This document shows positions 17,848 to 27,287 of a stretch of DNA of 64,000 nucleotides, one piece after another. Position 1 is the first letter of the stretch, and every line of letters starts with the position of its first letter. The stretch comes from Bacillota bacterium (GTDB lineage: Bacteria; Bacillota; Clostridia; Lachnospirales; Lachnospiraceae). The stretch is taken from contig JAEZLH010000004.1 in assembly GCA_023435895.1 (NCBI GenBank), forward strand, positions 124,001-188,000, read 5' to 3'. The notes below the pieces were generated by a model. It saw nothing but the letters and a program-made list of their open reading frames with translations. It searched no databases and was not told the DNA's origin. The translations under genes were made by a program, and so were the position numbers.

Positions 17848-19581
17848 ATGAGTTCAATGAGCAACTTATATGTTGGAGTATCTGGTCTGAATGTCAGTCA
17901 GGCGGCTTTGAATATAACTGCACATAATTTAGCCAATGTTGATACCAAGGGCTTTGTTAGGCAACAAGCGGTTATTACAGACTTTAAGTATCTGAATTTC
18001 GGTGAGTCCTATACATCCACTATGCAAAAAGGAATTGGAACAAAATTTGCAATGGTACAGCAAGTGAGGGATTCCTTTTTGGATCAGGCCTATCGCCAGG
18101 AAATTGGCAGACAGGCTTTTTATGAATCACAGTATCGAGCGGTAGGCGAAGTAGAGGGCTATTTTGGTGAATTGCAAGGAGAGACCTTCCAAAATACTAT
18201 GGATCAGCTGTGGACTTCCATGCAGGAACTTGCCAAACAGCCGGAGAGCTTGGTTGCAAGATCATCATTTATTCAAACCTCAGTAACATTTGTGGATCGT
18301 GCTCAGACTATATCAAAACAATTAAAAGATTATCAAGTTAATCTTAATTCTCAGATTCAAAATCAGGTTGATCGGATTAATGAAATTGGTGTAAGAATTA
18401 AGGAACTGAATATAAAGATCAGACAGAGCGAAAGTTCCGGTCAGGAAAAGGCAAATGATTTTCGTGATGAGCGCAATAACCTTCTTGATGAACTTGGCAA
18501 ATTTGCCAATATTACATATACGGAATACCCAAGTGGTGTTCTTGAGGTAAATTTAGAGGGAGCTAGCTTTGTAACCGAAGACCGTGCGTATAGGATGGGA
18601 ACTGCAAAGATATCTGGCGATTCAGAGATGATTAAGCCTGTTTGGGCAGATCATGGAGGTATGGATGTCTTTAATCTTGACCGAACCCCTACTTCTGCGA
18701 ACAATACAGATATCGGGTCTTTGAAAGGTCTTCTTGTAACCAGAGGAACTCGTCAGGCAAATTATACAGATATTCCATTAAGAAATAATTATGGTTCAGA
18801 TGCTCTATACAATGCAGCAGTGAGCGAGTATAACAAAACAGTGGACTCCTCAGTGGTTATGTCATTACAGGCTGAATTTAATCAACTTGTGCATGGAATT
18901 ACTACTATGATTAATGATGTGCTTAGTCCCAACAAGGAGGTAACTCTTGCGGACGGAAGCAAGGTTAAGATACTTGATACAGATAAGGCACCGGTAGGTA
19001 TGGATGCAAATAAGACAATGGGTGAAGCATTGTTTGAGCGCAAATCGATGCAACGTTATCAAGATCCTCAAGACATCACAATTATTGATGAAAACGGTAA
19101 CTATCAAACTATCTCTGGAGCTCGCATCTATAATGAAGAGGATCCAAGCGATAGTTACTCTTTGTTCACAGGAGGAGAAATTAAGGTTAATCCTAATGTA
19201 ATGCAGAATTATGCATATATTCCACTTTCCAGTAATTCGGGTGCGGATGATTATGATATGGGGACAATAAATCAGCTTATGTCAAAATGGCAGGAAGCAT
19301 TTGCGACATTATCGCCTAACACATTGACTAAGGATAATTTTAGTGAATATTATAACTCGATGATTTCGGAGTTGGCAAACAGAGGAGAACAGCTGCATGC
19401 CATAAGCTCCAATCAAGCTTCAACGGTGGAAAGTATTGATAACAGCAGAATGCAGGTTAGCGCCGTATCCTCAGACGATGAATTAACAAATATGATTAAA
19501 TATCAGCATGCCTACAATGCTTCAGCAAGATATATCAATGTGGTAAGTGATATGTTAAAGGATATAATTGATAAACTTTAG
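17848..19581 (+). CDS. flgK: Flagellar hook-associated protein FlgK (copy 1)
   Basis: This is a 577-residue hook-filament junction protein. The N-terminal flagellar rod/hook domain shows GVSGLNVSQAALNITAHNLANVDTKGF-type sequence in residues 9-35. The C-terminus (SSDDELTNMIKYQHAYNASARYI) is the conserved coiled-coil pair of FlgK. It forms the first junction layer between hook and filament. A second full-length flgK-like gene follows after 28 bp. The two differ in length and in the central domain, so they are not simple recent duplicates. Confidence 0.92.
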   Translation: MSSMSNLYVGVSGLNVSQAALNITAHNLANVDTKGFVRQQAVITDFKYLNFGESYTSTMQKGIGTKFAMVQQVRDSFLDQAYRQEIGRQAFYESQYRAVGEVEGYFGELQGETFQNTMDQLWTSMQELAKQPESLVARSSFIQTSVTFVDRAQTISKQLKDYQVNLNSQIQNQVDRINEIGVRIKELNIKIRQSESSGQEKANDFRDERNNLLDELGKFANITYTEYPSGVLEVNLEGASFVTEDRAYRMGTAKISGDSEMIKPVWADHGGMDVFNLDRTPTSANNTDIGSLKGLLVTRGTRQANYTDIPLRNNYGSDALYNAAVSEYNKTVDSSVVMSLQAEFNQLVHGITTMINDVLSPNKEVTLADGSKVKILDTDKAPVGMDANKTMGEALFERKSMQRYQDPQDITIIDENGNYQTISGARIYNEEDPSDSYSLFTGGEIKVNPNVMQNYAYIPLSSNSGADDYDMGTINQLMSKWQEAFATLSPNTLTKDNFSEYYNSMISELANRGEQLHAISSNQASTVESIDNSRMQVSAVSSDDELTNMIKYQHAYNASARYINVVSDMLKDIIDKL

Positions 19582-19609
19582 TAAAATGATATGGAATTGA
19601 GGTGAAACC

Positions 19610-21466
19610 ATGAGTTCTACATTTTTTGGATTAAACATAGCTAAATCAGGGTTGTATGCATATCAGTCAGCACTAAATACAACTTCTCATAACATAAGTA
19701 ATGCTGAAACAGCAGGCTATAGCAGACAGGTTATGGGTCAAAAAGCTGCAAAAGCACAACAAGTTAACAGCAGTTATGGCATGGCTGGTACGGGTGTGGA
19801 AGTCACTGGCGTAGTTCAGCAGAGAGAAAATTATTATGATATGAAATATTGGGCGATGAACACTACCTATGGTGAGTTCGCCGGTAAACAACATTATATG
19901 AGTGAAATTGAGAATTATTTCAATGAAGTCAGTGTAGATGGCTTTATGACATCTTATAATGCTCTTGACACCAGTCTCCAGCAATTGCAAAAGAATCCTT
20001 CCAGTTTAACGGTGCGTACCCAAGTTATCAATTACGCGAAAAGTCTTACGGAATATTTTAATTCGTTGTCAGGAAATCTGAAATCAATTCAGAAGGAATG
20101 TAATTTTGAAATTCGTAACCAAGTTGATTTAATAAATTCCAAGGCACAACAAATCGCAGTTCTGACCAAACAGATTAATACGCTAGAGAATAATGGAGGA
20201 ATGGCCAATGATCTTAGAGATCAGAGGGCATTGCTAGTGGATGATCTTTCTCAGGTGGCTAATATTACAGTTAATGAGAGGATTGTTGGTAAAGACGTTG
20301 GTGTTACCACCTATGAAGTCAAACTGGACGGCGTAACCTTAGTAGATGGGGTGAACACCAATAAATTAAAGGTAGTTCCAAGAGAAGTAAAAACAAATAT
20401 GAACGACATTGACGGAATATTCGATCTCCAGTGGGAGAATGGTCAATCGTTTAATGCCAGAAGTCAGACGCTTGGCGGATATCTGAAAGGGCTTTTGGAG
20501 GTTCGCGATGGTAATAATCAGTTGAATTTTCAGGGAAAGACATCAGTTCAGACAGGTGATGAGTTTGTAACTGTATCGGATGCCAACATAACAGACATGC
20601 TTAAGTTGAATATACCTGAGACAGGAAAGCTAACAATTGGCAATCATGAATATGAGTATAGTGGCTTTGAATTTACAAAGGATTCGGACGGTAACATTAT
20701 CAGTTATACCTTTGAGTTGACAGAACCAGTGTCTTCGGATAGTGAAGATGCGCAAGTAAAAATCGGTGAAAGTATTGATTATAAGGGAATTCCATATTAT
20801 ATGGAGCAGATGAATGAATTTGTTAGGACGTACGCAAAAGCATTTAATGATATTCATAGAAGTGGAGTTGACTTAAATGGTAATCCTGCACAGGATTTCT
20901 TTACAGGAACAAGCAAAGTTGACGGAAGAGATTATACTTTTGATCCGTTAGTGGGATCTGAGGATAGTGCTTATTATGACTATAACACATATAACTCAGG
21001 TACGGGGGGTTACTATACTCAAGTGCCGAAGGATCAGCCTTTATATGGTTCTTATTATCTGGTTACAGCAAGCAACTTTACGGTAAATGAAAACCTTTTT
21101 AAAAATCCTTCTTTAATGAGTACAGGTTCCGATGTTGTGAATGGTTCTGAGAACAATGATATCGTAAATAAACTGCTTAACATTAAAGATGATAAAACGC
21201 TGTTTGACCATGGTTCTCCGGATGGATTCTTCCAGACCATGGTAGCTGAAATAGGAATTGACACAAACAAAGCAACCACATTTGCAAATAGCCAAAAAAA
21301 CATTTTGGATACAATTGATAACCAACGATTATCTATATCCGGTGTTGATGTGGATGAAGAAGCAATGAATTTGATTCGTTTCCAAAATGCTTATAATCTT
21401 TCGGCAAAGGTAATTACGGTTATGAATGAAATTTACGATAAATTAATTAACGAAATGGGTGTATGA
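19610..21466 (+). CDS. flgK: Flagellar hook-associated protein FlgK (copy 2)
   Basis: This is a 618-residue FlgK-type protein. It opens with GLNIAKSGLYAYQSALNTTSHNISNAETAGYSRQ-like sequence (residues 7-40) and closes with DVDEEAMNLIRFQNAYNLSAKVI, both FlgK hallmarks. Its N-terminal ASGYSRQ-like motif is closer to the textbook FlgK than that of copy 1. One of the two copies may act as the actual junction protein while the other caps or adapts it. A GAGGTGAAACC site precedes the start. Confidence 0.92.
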   Translation: MSSTFFGLNIAKSGLYAYQSALNTTSHNISNAETAGYSRQVMGQKAAKAQQVNSSYGMAGTGVEVTGVVQQRENYYDMKYWAMNTTYGEFAGKQHYMSEIENYFNEVSVDGFMTSYNALDTSLQQLQKNPSSLTVRTQVINYAKSLTEYFNSLSGNLKSIQKECNFEIRNQVDLINSKAQQIAVLTKQINTLENNGGMANDLRDQRALLVDDLSQVANITVNERIVGKDVGVTTYEVKLDGVTLVDGVNTNKLKVVPREVKTNMNDIDGIFDLQWENGQSFNARSQTLGGYLKGLLEVRDGNNQLNFQGKTSVQTGDEFVTVSDANITDMLKLNIPETGKLTIGNHEYEYSGFEFTKDSDGNIISYTFELTEPVSSDSEDAQVKIGESIDYKGIPYYMEQMNEFVRTYAKAFNDIHRSGVDLNGNPAQDFFTGTSKVDGRDYTFDPLVGSEDSAYYDYNTYNSGTGGYYTQVPKDQPLYGSYYLVTASNFTVNENLFKNPSLMSTGSDVVNGSENNDIVNKLLNIKDDKTLFDHGSPDGFFQTMVAEIGIDTNKATTFANSQKNILDTIDNQRLSISGVDVDEEAMNLIRFQNAYNLSAKVITVMNEIYDKLINEMGV

Positions 21467-21516
21467 TGCAATAAATCTGCATCTGGTTTATGTTTTCGGT
21501 AAGGAGAGTAAAACGC

Positions 21517-22998
21517 ATGAGAATAACGAATAAAATGATGATGAATAATATGATGAGTAATATTAATAAGAATAAGTTTAATATGAACTCGCTAGAAGAG
21601 CAGTATTCCAGCGGTAAAAAAATTCAGAAACCTTCCGATGATCCGATTGTAACCGTTAGAGCGTTAAGACTTAGAACAAGTATTTCGGAGTTGTCACAAT
21701 ATTATGAGAAGAATATTCCCGATGCAAGAAACTGGATGGATGTAACGGAAAGTGCTTTGAGGACAGTAAATGATATTTTAACACAAGTAAATACCTATTG
21801 TGTTCAGGGAAGTTCCGATACCTTAACTGCTTCTGACCGTTCCTATATTGTAGATAACCTTTCTCAGTTAAAGGGGCAGATCTATCAGGAAGGAAATACA
21901 AACTATGCCGGAAGATATGTATTTACCGGTTATAAAACGGATAGTTCCTTGATGTTTGATGCAGATCAACCAACCTTGAATTATAATATTACACAGAATA
22001 TTCCTGGCAGCAGTATACAAGCGATTAACAAAGTATTTGGAGGGTATTCCTTAAGTGATTATGATGATACCACCAATGATCTTTCCAGTCCTCCTCAGAT
22101 GAAGGGAACTTATCAGATTCAGTTGGCTTATGATCAACTAAGTACAACGCCTCCTACGAGCATACAATATACTAAGGGTGGAGTGGAACAAAACATAACC
22201 GCTAATATCAATTCAAAAATATCTACTGATCCGAGTGCATATGCACCGGGCGATGATGAAATTAATTATATACCCGATACCGGAGAGCTTATTCTTGGGG
22301 CGAATGTATATAATCAATTGAGAACTGCGGATAATATTAAGATTGATTATACAAAAAATGGATTTAAAAACGGTGACTTAAAGCCGGAGCATTATTTTGA
22401 TTGCACCAAGAGCGATAGTGCAAAACCTGAGCTTGGTTCAGTCGAATATACCAAGGCAGATAGCCAACCGATTCAGTATGAGGTTACCTTTAATCAAAAA
22501 CTTACTGTGAATACTGAAGCCTCCGATGCCATAACGCATGACATCGGCAGAGTAATTAATTCAATTTTGGATAGTGTAAATGCTGTGACCACAGTGGAAG
22601 GTAAATTGACCGAGATAGATAGAAGATTAGCAGATACCACTTTAACGCAGGGTGAAGTTGATCGATATAACAAACTAAAGGAACAACTGACAACAGAGCT
22701 TCAACTAAAAAAAGAAGTAATGCAAAAAGCATTTGCGAAAGGTAACACGGTTTCTTCCCAACAACAGGACAAGGTGAACACTGCAGTCGCAGATTTGGGA
22801 AGCAGAGCGGTTCGTCTTGATTTTACCGAAAACCGTTTATCCAGTCAGAAGGTGGATTTTGAAGATCTCTTATCAAAAAATGAAGATGTGGATCAAGTAG
22901 AGGCCTATATTAGATATAATTCTGCTGAAGCGATATACAATGCATCTCTTTCCGCTGCATCAAAGATAGTGAAGAATACGTTGTTAAACTTTTTGTAA
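21517..22998 (+). CDS. flgL: Flagellar hook-associated protein FlgL
   Basis: This is a 493-residue protein with flagellin-like ends. The N-terminus (MRITNKMMMNNMMSNINKN, SSGKKIQKPSDDP) and the C-terminal RLDFTENRLSSQKVDFEDL helix define FlgL, the second junction protein. It is longer than the usual 300 residues because of a large central insertion (about residues 150-380). AAGGAGAG at 21501 is correctly spaced for ATG 21517, and the in-frame ATG at 21490 lies before it. The following 229 bp to fliW show no gene; a 39-codon frame there lacks a ribosome site. Confidence 0.92.
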   Translation: MRITNKMMMNNMMSNINKNKFNMNSLEEQYSSGKKIQKPSDDPIVTVRALRLRTSISELSQYYEKNIPDARNWMDVTESALRTVNDILTQVNTYCVQGSSDTLTASDRSYIVDNLSQLKGQIYQEGNTNYAGRYVFTGYKTDSSLMFDADQPTLNYNITQNIPGSSIQAINKVFGGYSLSDYDDTTNDLSSPPQMKGTYQIQLAYDQLSTTPPTSIQYTKGGVEQNITANINSKISTDPSAYAPGDDEINYIPDTGELILGANVYNQLRTADNIKIDYTKNGFKNGDLKPEHYFDCTKSDSAKPELGSVEYTKADSQPIQYEVTFNQKLTVNTEASDAITHDIGRVINSILDSVNAVTTVEGKLTEIDRRLADTTLTQGEVDRYNKLKEQLTTELQLKKEVMQKAFAKGNTVSSQQQDKVNTAVADLGSRAVRLDFTENRLSSQKVDFEDLLSKNEDVDQVEAYIRYNSAEAIYNASLSAASKIVKNTLLNFL

Positions 22999-23227
22999 AG
23001 TATATTTTGGTAACAATGATTAATAATACTGTTTGAAAGAAGCATAAAGAATAGGTAGTTGCGAAACTCGCTCATAATTATTGTATGTACAACAGAACAT
23101 TTGGAGTAAGAGATGAGTCCGAAGAAGCATTGGAGCGGAGGAATTCATATCTGCTAATATACAATATCAGTACCAAAATCAATTGCAAATACCTAGGATG
23201 AATGATATATGAAAGGAAGGCGAGAAG

Positions 23228-23695
23228 ATGGTGATACAGACACGACATTTCGGAGAGATTGATCTTGATGAAAGTAAAGTAATTTATTTCGAAAACGGAA
23301 TATTGGGTTTTGAGGAGTGTAAAAAATATACGATTTTATATGATGATGAAGATGGCAAAAGACCGGATATTTCATGGCTTCAAAGTTTGGATGAAGTTGC
23401 ACTAGCGATACCTATAATTAGTCCATTCCTTGCAAAAACGGATTATAACCCGGATATAGAGGACGAGTTACTGAAATCTCTAGGAGAATTAAAAGATGAT
23501 AATCTTGCTGTATTTGTATCAATAACGGTTCCAAATGATATAGAGAAAATTACAGCTAATTTGAAGGCACCGTTTATCATTAATACAACGGAGCGGAAGG
23601 GCGTTCAAGTAATTGTAGAAAATCCTGATTACGAAGTTAAATATAAATTTCATGAACAATTAAAACAATATAAGGCATCAAAGGGGGGCGAATAA
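23228..23695 (+). CDS. fliW: Flagellar assembly factor FliW
   Basis: This is a 155-residue protein with the FliW pattern: VIQTRHFGEIDLDESKVIYF, then FENGILGFEE and the conserved WLQSLDEVALAIPIISP. In Bacillus FliW binds both flagellin and CsrA. When flagellin is being exported, free FliW titrates CsrA and lifts repression of flagellin translation. The gene is followed after one base by csrA, the standard arrangement. AAAGGAAGG precedes the ATG. Confidence 0.95.
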   Translation: MVIQTRHFGEIDLDESKVIYFENGILGFEECKKYTILYDDEDGKRPDISWLQSLDEVALAIPIISPFLAKTDYNPDIEDELLKSLGELKDDNLAVFVSITVPNDIEKITANLKAPFIINTTERKGVQVIVENPDYEVKYKFHEQLKQYKASKGGE

Positions 23696-23696
23696 T

Positions 23697-23918
23697 ATGC
23701 TGGCCCTATCAAGAAAAGTAAATGAATCAATTGTTATTGGTAATGATATTGAAATTACCGTATTAGAGGTAAAAGGTGACCAAGTTAAAATTGGTATTAC
23801 GGCACCTAAATCCGTTCCCATTTATCGAAAAGAGATCTATCTGCAGATTAAGGAATCTAATAAAGAAGCGGCAGAAACAACTGCTTCGGATGAAATAATT
23901 AAGAAGCTGTTTCGATAA
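23697..23918 (+). CDS. csrA: Translational regulator CsrA
   Basis: This is a 73-residue CsrA with the canonical MLALSRKVNESIVIGNDIEI opening and VKIGITAPKSVPIYRKEIY RNA-contact strand, plus a short charged tail. It binds GGA motifs in mRNA leaders and blocks ribosome access. The likely target is the flagellin mRNA (see 27241-27280). It is coupled to fliW with one base between stop and start. Confidence 0.96.
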   Translation: MLALSRKVNESIVIGNDIEITVLEVKGDQVKIGITAPKSVPIYRKEIYLQIKESNKEAAETTASDEIIKKLFR

Positions 23919-23938
23919 GAAAAGAAGTATATAAGGTA

Positions 23939-24124
23939 ATGGAGAAAGTGATCTGTGCATTTCTATTAAGCATGGGTAATTTGATCGCTGGGGGTTTCTC
24001 ACTGGGGATACATTTAAATATCTTGCTGATATTTGATTTAGGGTATAAATATTTTTACATTAATCTCCGATATAGAAATCAGAAGTTACTGAGAGAAAAT
24101 ATATTACAGTCAAGGATGGCATGA
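23939..24124 (+). CDS. Doubtful small hydrophobic protein
   Basis: This is a 61-codon frame with one or two hydrophobic stretches (residues 5-35) and a basic tail. It lies in the gap between csrA and flaG. No good Shine-Dalgarno site precedes its ATG (AAGG is only three bases away), and a sigma-28-like promoter overlaps its end. It matches no family I recognise and may not be translated. Confidence 0.22.
   Translation: MEKVICAFLLSMGNLIAGGFSLGIHLNILLIFDLGYKYFYINLRYRNQKLLRENILQSRMA
24046..24073 (+). promoter_or_regulatory. Sigma-28-like promoter before flaG
   Basis: TAAA (24046-24049), a 17-nt spacer and a perfect CCGATAT (24067-24073) lie 113 bp before flaG. The spacer is one longer than in the other candidates of this window. 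Confidence 0.4.
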
Positions 24125-24185
24125 GATTAATAAATTTAGAGAACAATGATATTTCTTTTTAATTAACACATGGAGGTGCAAAATT

Positions 24186-24602
24186 ATGGCATTAGATGCA
24201 ATATCAGGGATGGTATATGGCAATTCGGCGGGTACATCTCAAAAAAACAATCTGACAATATCACAGGATTCAGGTGCTGTGAATCTGAATATTTCGGAAG
24301 TACAAGCTCCGATAAAAACGAGCGGCTCTAACTCCACCTCGGATGGACAAGGGGCTGGACAGCAGGGAAGGACTCCGAATGACAAGCAGATTAAGGAGGC
24401 TATTTCTAGGATAAACAGTAAGATAAAGGAACGCCGTACCAGATGCGAATTTACTTATCATGAAGAAAGTAAACGTATTTCTATCAAGATGATAGATGAG
24501 GCAACTGATGAGGTGATTAAAGAAATACCACCGGAAGATACTGTTAAGATGGCAGATAAGCTATGGGAGATGGCAGGAATGCTGATAGACGAAAGAAGAT
24601 AG
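24186..24602 (+). CDS. flaG: FlaG family protein
   Basis: This is a 138-residue protein whose C-terminal half is the FlaG domain (INSKIKERRTRCEFTYHEES, then KMIDEATDEVIKEIPPED and a terminal helix). The first 60 residues are a Ser/Thr/Gln-rich, probably disordered segment. FlaG influences filament length in other bacteria by an unclear mechanism. It stands directly before fliD, the usual place. GGAGGTG precedes the ATG. Confidence 0.9.
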   Translation: MALDAISGMVYGNSAGTSQKNNLTISQDSGAVNLNISEVQAPIKTSGSNSTSDGQGAGQQGRTPNDKQIKEAISRINSKIKERRTRCEFTYHEESKRISIKMIDEATDEVIKEIPPEDTVKMADKLWEMAGMLIDERR

Positions 24603-24618
24603 ATGGAGAGGTGATTGT

Positions 24619-26160
24619 ATGGCAATAAAGTTATCAGGAATGATATCCGGTATGGATACTGAAAGCATGGTAGCTGAATTGATGAAAGCTCAAAATTTAA
24701 AAAAAACTAAGGTTCAGAATCAGATTACGACCACACAATGGACACAGGATAAATGGAAAGATTTAAACTCTAAGATTTATTCTTTCTATACAGGTGATTT
24801 ATCTAAATTGAGACTGCAATCCAGTTTTAATACGATAAAAGCATCTAGTTCGGATGAAAGTAAGGTTACCATCACTGCGAACAATAACGCTTCGCAAGGA
24901 ACGAATACGTTGTTTATTAAACAGCTTGCGAAATCCCAAACAGTAACAGGAGATGTTTTAGCAGCTGATAAGAATGGTAAAGCAGTTACTACCTCCACAA
25001 AATTAGTTGATCTGGGATTGACAGCTGATCCTGATAATCTTATCAAGGTTACAGTGGGGGGAAAAGAAAAAAGTATAGAGATTGAAGCGGGTACCACGAT
25101 TGCAGGATTAGTTCAGAAGTTTAAAGATGCAGGGTTGAATGCAAATTATGATGCTACACAAAAGCGATTCTTTCTTAGTTCAAAGAATAGTGGAACTGAA
25201 AATGCATTTTCATTAACAAGTTCCGGGGATGTTGATTTAGCGGCCTTAGGATTAAATGATTTAAGTGCGTCAAATGGCGTGGTTACCGTATCGGGGAGTG
25301 CGCATTCTGTGGTTATACAGCCTTCGGATGCAAAGGTGATGTTTAATGGAGCAGAGCTTGTAAGTTCATCGAATACCATGACAGTCAATGGAATTACAAT
25401 GACTTTAAAGGGGGCATCCGCTGGTGCAAATACGGCTGACCCATCCGATGATGTTGTCACTAACCTTAATATCACACGAGATACACAAGCAGCTTATGAC
25501 ATGGTTAAAAATTTTATTAAAACTTATAATGATTTGTTGACTGAAATGACAGGTGATTATGAAGCGCCTTCCGCAAAGGGATATAGTCCACTAACGGATG
25601 ATCAAAAAGAAAGTATGACGGATACCCAAATTGAGCAATGGGAAACCAAAATTAAAAATGCGTTACTAAGAAGAGATAATAATCTTAGTGCTATTATGAA
25701 CTCCATGCGATCTTCCTTTAATGATTCAGTTACGATAGACGGAAAAAAATATTCACTGGCATCTTTGGGTATTGGTTCCGTTAATTATACAGAAAAGGGA
25801 GTATTACATATTAACGGTGATGCCGATGATAAACTGACATCAGGTAAGACAAACGATTTAATGAGTATGTTAACGAGTGACCCTGATAAGGTTATGAAGG
25901 TTATGAGCGGACTGGCAGATAAACTTTATACATCGTTATCAGATAGCATGAGAAGTTCCTCAGTGCGAAGCGCATTTACTTTGTACAACGATAAAGAATT
26001 ATCAAAACAGCTTACGGGATATCAATCAAATCTCAAAGATTTAGAAAAGAAACTCAATGATGTGGAGAATCGTTATTATAAACAATTTTCAGCGATGGAA
26101 TCAGCCATGGCGAAGTTAAATTCGCAAAGTTCTTCGTTGGCATCTCTATTAGGAAAATAA
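24619..26160 (+). CDS. fliD: Flagellar filament cap protein FliD
   Basis: This is a 513-residue FliD (HAP2). The N-terminus has SGMISGMDTESMVAELMKAQ and a FliD_N coiled coil. The middle contains typical beta-rich repeats and an FlgIN-like motif. The C-terminus is the long FliD_C helix pair ending SAMAKLNSQSSSLASLLGK. It caps the growing filament and drives flagellin polymerisation. It forms the usual fliD-fliS-fliT block with the next two genes. Confidence 0.95.
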   Translation: MAIKLSGMISGMDTESMVAELMKAQNLKKTKVQNQITTTQWTQDKWKDLNSKIYSFYTGDLSKLRLQSSFNTIKASSSDESKVTITANNNASQGTNTLFIKQLAKSQTVTGDVLAADKNGKAVTTSTKLVDLGLTADPDNLIKVTVGGKEKSIEIEAGTTIAGLVQKFKDAGLNANYDATQKRFFLSSKNSGTENAFSLTSSGDVDLAALGLNDLSASNGVVTVSGSAHSVVIQPSDAKVMFNGAELVSSSNTMTVNGITMTLKGASAGANTADPSDDVVTNLNITRDTQAAYDMVKNFIKTYNDLLTEMTGDYEAPSAKGYSPLTDDQKESMTDTQIEQWETKIKNALLRRDNNLSAIMNSMRSSFNDSVTIDGKKYSLASLGIGSVNYTEKGVLHINGDADDKLTSGKTNDLMSMLTSDPDKVMKVMSGLADKLYTSLSDSMRSSSVRSAFTLYNDKELSKQLTGYQSNLKDLEKKLNDVENRYYKQFSAMESAMAKLNSQSSSLASLLGK

Positions 26161-26213
26161 TTTGGGAATTTGAGCGTAATCTATGGGCTTAGTAATAATA
26201 AGGAGGAAATCAC

Positions 26214-26594
26214 ATGGCAGCAAATGCGGCAGCAGCATATCAGGATAGTAAAATATTAACAGCAAGTCCGGCTGAATTAACACTTATGTTATATGAAGGC
26301 GCTATTAAATTTTGCAATCTTGCAATGATAGCAATGGAGAAAAAAGATTATATCAGCGCTGGTAAGAACATTATAAAAGCAGAACGAATTATAGCGGAAT
26401 TCCGTGCTACCCTTGATTTTAAATATCCAGTAGCCAAAAATTTTGATGATGTATATGAATATATCTATCAAAGATTAGTGCAAGCTAACATTAAGAAGGA
26501 TATGGAGATAATGCAGGAGGCACTAGGGTATATTCGTGAGATGAGAGATACCTGGAAAGAAGTTATACGTCTTGGTAAGGTATCGGGAAGATAA
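26214..26594 (+). CDS. fliS: Flagellin export chaperone FliS
   Basis: This is a 126-residue FliS with the recognisable AYQDSKILTASPAELTLMLYEGAIKF opening, a four-helix bundle that binds the C-terminus of flagellin before export. AAGGAGGAA precedes the ATG. It sits between fliD and the FliT-like gene. Confidence 0.95.
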   Translation: MAANAAAAYQDSKILTASPAELTLMLYEGAIKFCNLAMIAMEKKDYISAGKNIIKAERIIAEFRATLDFKYPVAKNFDDVYEYIYQRLVQANIKKDMEIMQEALGYIREMRDTWKEVIRLGKVSGR

Positions 26595-26622
26595 CGGATT
26601 TATTTTTGAGAGGACGGTTTGA

Positions 26623-27120
26623 ATGGAATTCGAAAATAAAGGATCAAGCAGGACTTACATTCAGCTTCTCGTGGTTACGCTAAAAAAGAAAACTGAGATT
26701 TTAGATTATTTGATTCATTTAACGGAGAAACAAGAATTAATTATTGCTAATGATGATTTTAATGATGAAGAATTCCTTCAAGTTGTTTCTTTAAAAGAGG
26801 ATAGTTTACGTATGCTTGATGAATTAGATAATGGGTTTGAGCAAGTATATGCGAGAGTCAAAGAAGAGATAACGAACCAAAGATATCAGTATGAAGCAGA
26901 AATTAAAGAGATACAGGCTTTGATTATGAAAATCACGGATGATAGTGTTAGGTTGCAAGTGTTAGAGAAACGTAATAAGTCAAAATTGGAACAATATTTT
27001 GCCAATCAACGGAGACAAATAAAAGCGTCCAAAGCCAACAGCCAAACAGTAGCAAATTATTATAAAACTATGACGAAACAGAATGAAGTTCCCTCATTCT
27101 TTTATGACAAAAAAAATTAA
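26623..27120 (+). CDS. FliT/FlgN-like flagellar export chaperone
   Basis: This is a 165-residue helical, highly charged protein directly after fliS, where many Firmicutes carry fliT. The sequence is too divergent to name with certainty. Its helical pattern (LKKKTEILDYLIHLTEKQE, later coiled coil at about 70-130) and C-terminal basic segment fit a FliT/FlgN-type chaperone for FliD. It ends 167 bp before flagellin, which has its own promoter. Confidence 0.6.
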   Translation: MEFENKGSSRTYIQLLVVTLKKKTEILDYLIHLTEKQELIIANDDFNDEEFLQVVSLKEDSLRMLDELDNGFEQVYARVKEEITNQRYQYEAEIKEIQALIMKITDDSVRLQVLEKRNKSKLEQYFANQRRQIKASKANSQTVANYYKTMTKQNEVPSFFYDKKN

Positions 27121-27139
27121 AAAAGATTATAATCAGGTA

Positions 27140-27166
27140 TAAAGTTTTAAAATAATATACCGATAT
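27140..27166 (+). promoter_or_regulatory. Sigma-28 (SigD) promoter of flagellin
   Basis: TAAA (27140-27143), a 16-nt spacer and CCGATAT (27160-27166) match the consensus in both boxes. Transcription should start near 27174, giving a leader of about 115 nt with the CsrA sites. Confidence 0.85.
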
Positions 27167-27240
27167 ATAATACAGGTAAGATAACTTACTCAAAATTCTC
27201 CCGACGGAGCGTACGGCCAAGAAGGAGAACATAAAAACTA

Positions 27241-27280
27241 TAGCAGCATGGATGTTGCTAAATAACGATTTCAAGGAGGA
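27241..27280 (+). promoter_or_regulatory. Probable CsrA binding sites in the flagellin leader
   Basis: Bases 27241-27260 form an 8-bp hairpin (TAGCAGCA with TGTTGCTA, one wobble) whose tetraloop is UGGA. The string CAUGGAUGU is close to the CsrA consensus RUACARGGAUGU. A second GGA lies in the Shine-Dalgarno CAAGGAGGA (27272-27280). The arrangement parallels the BS1/BS2 sites of Bacillus hag, where CsrA bridges both to block ribosome binding. Two further GGA triplets occur at 27206 and 27224. Confidence 0.75.
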
Positions 27281-27287
27281 ATTATAT

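Noticed and set aside
23085..23204. A 39-codon frame between flgL and fliW.
   Set aside because: There is no Shine-Dalgarno site and no recognisable protein pattern.
27252..27287. An upstream in-frame TTG as flagellin start.
   Set aside because: It lies in the CsrA hairpin. ATG 27288 follows AAGGAGG and gives the canonical flagellin N-terminus.
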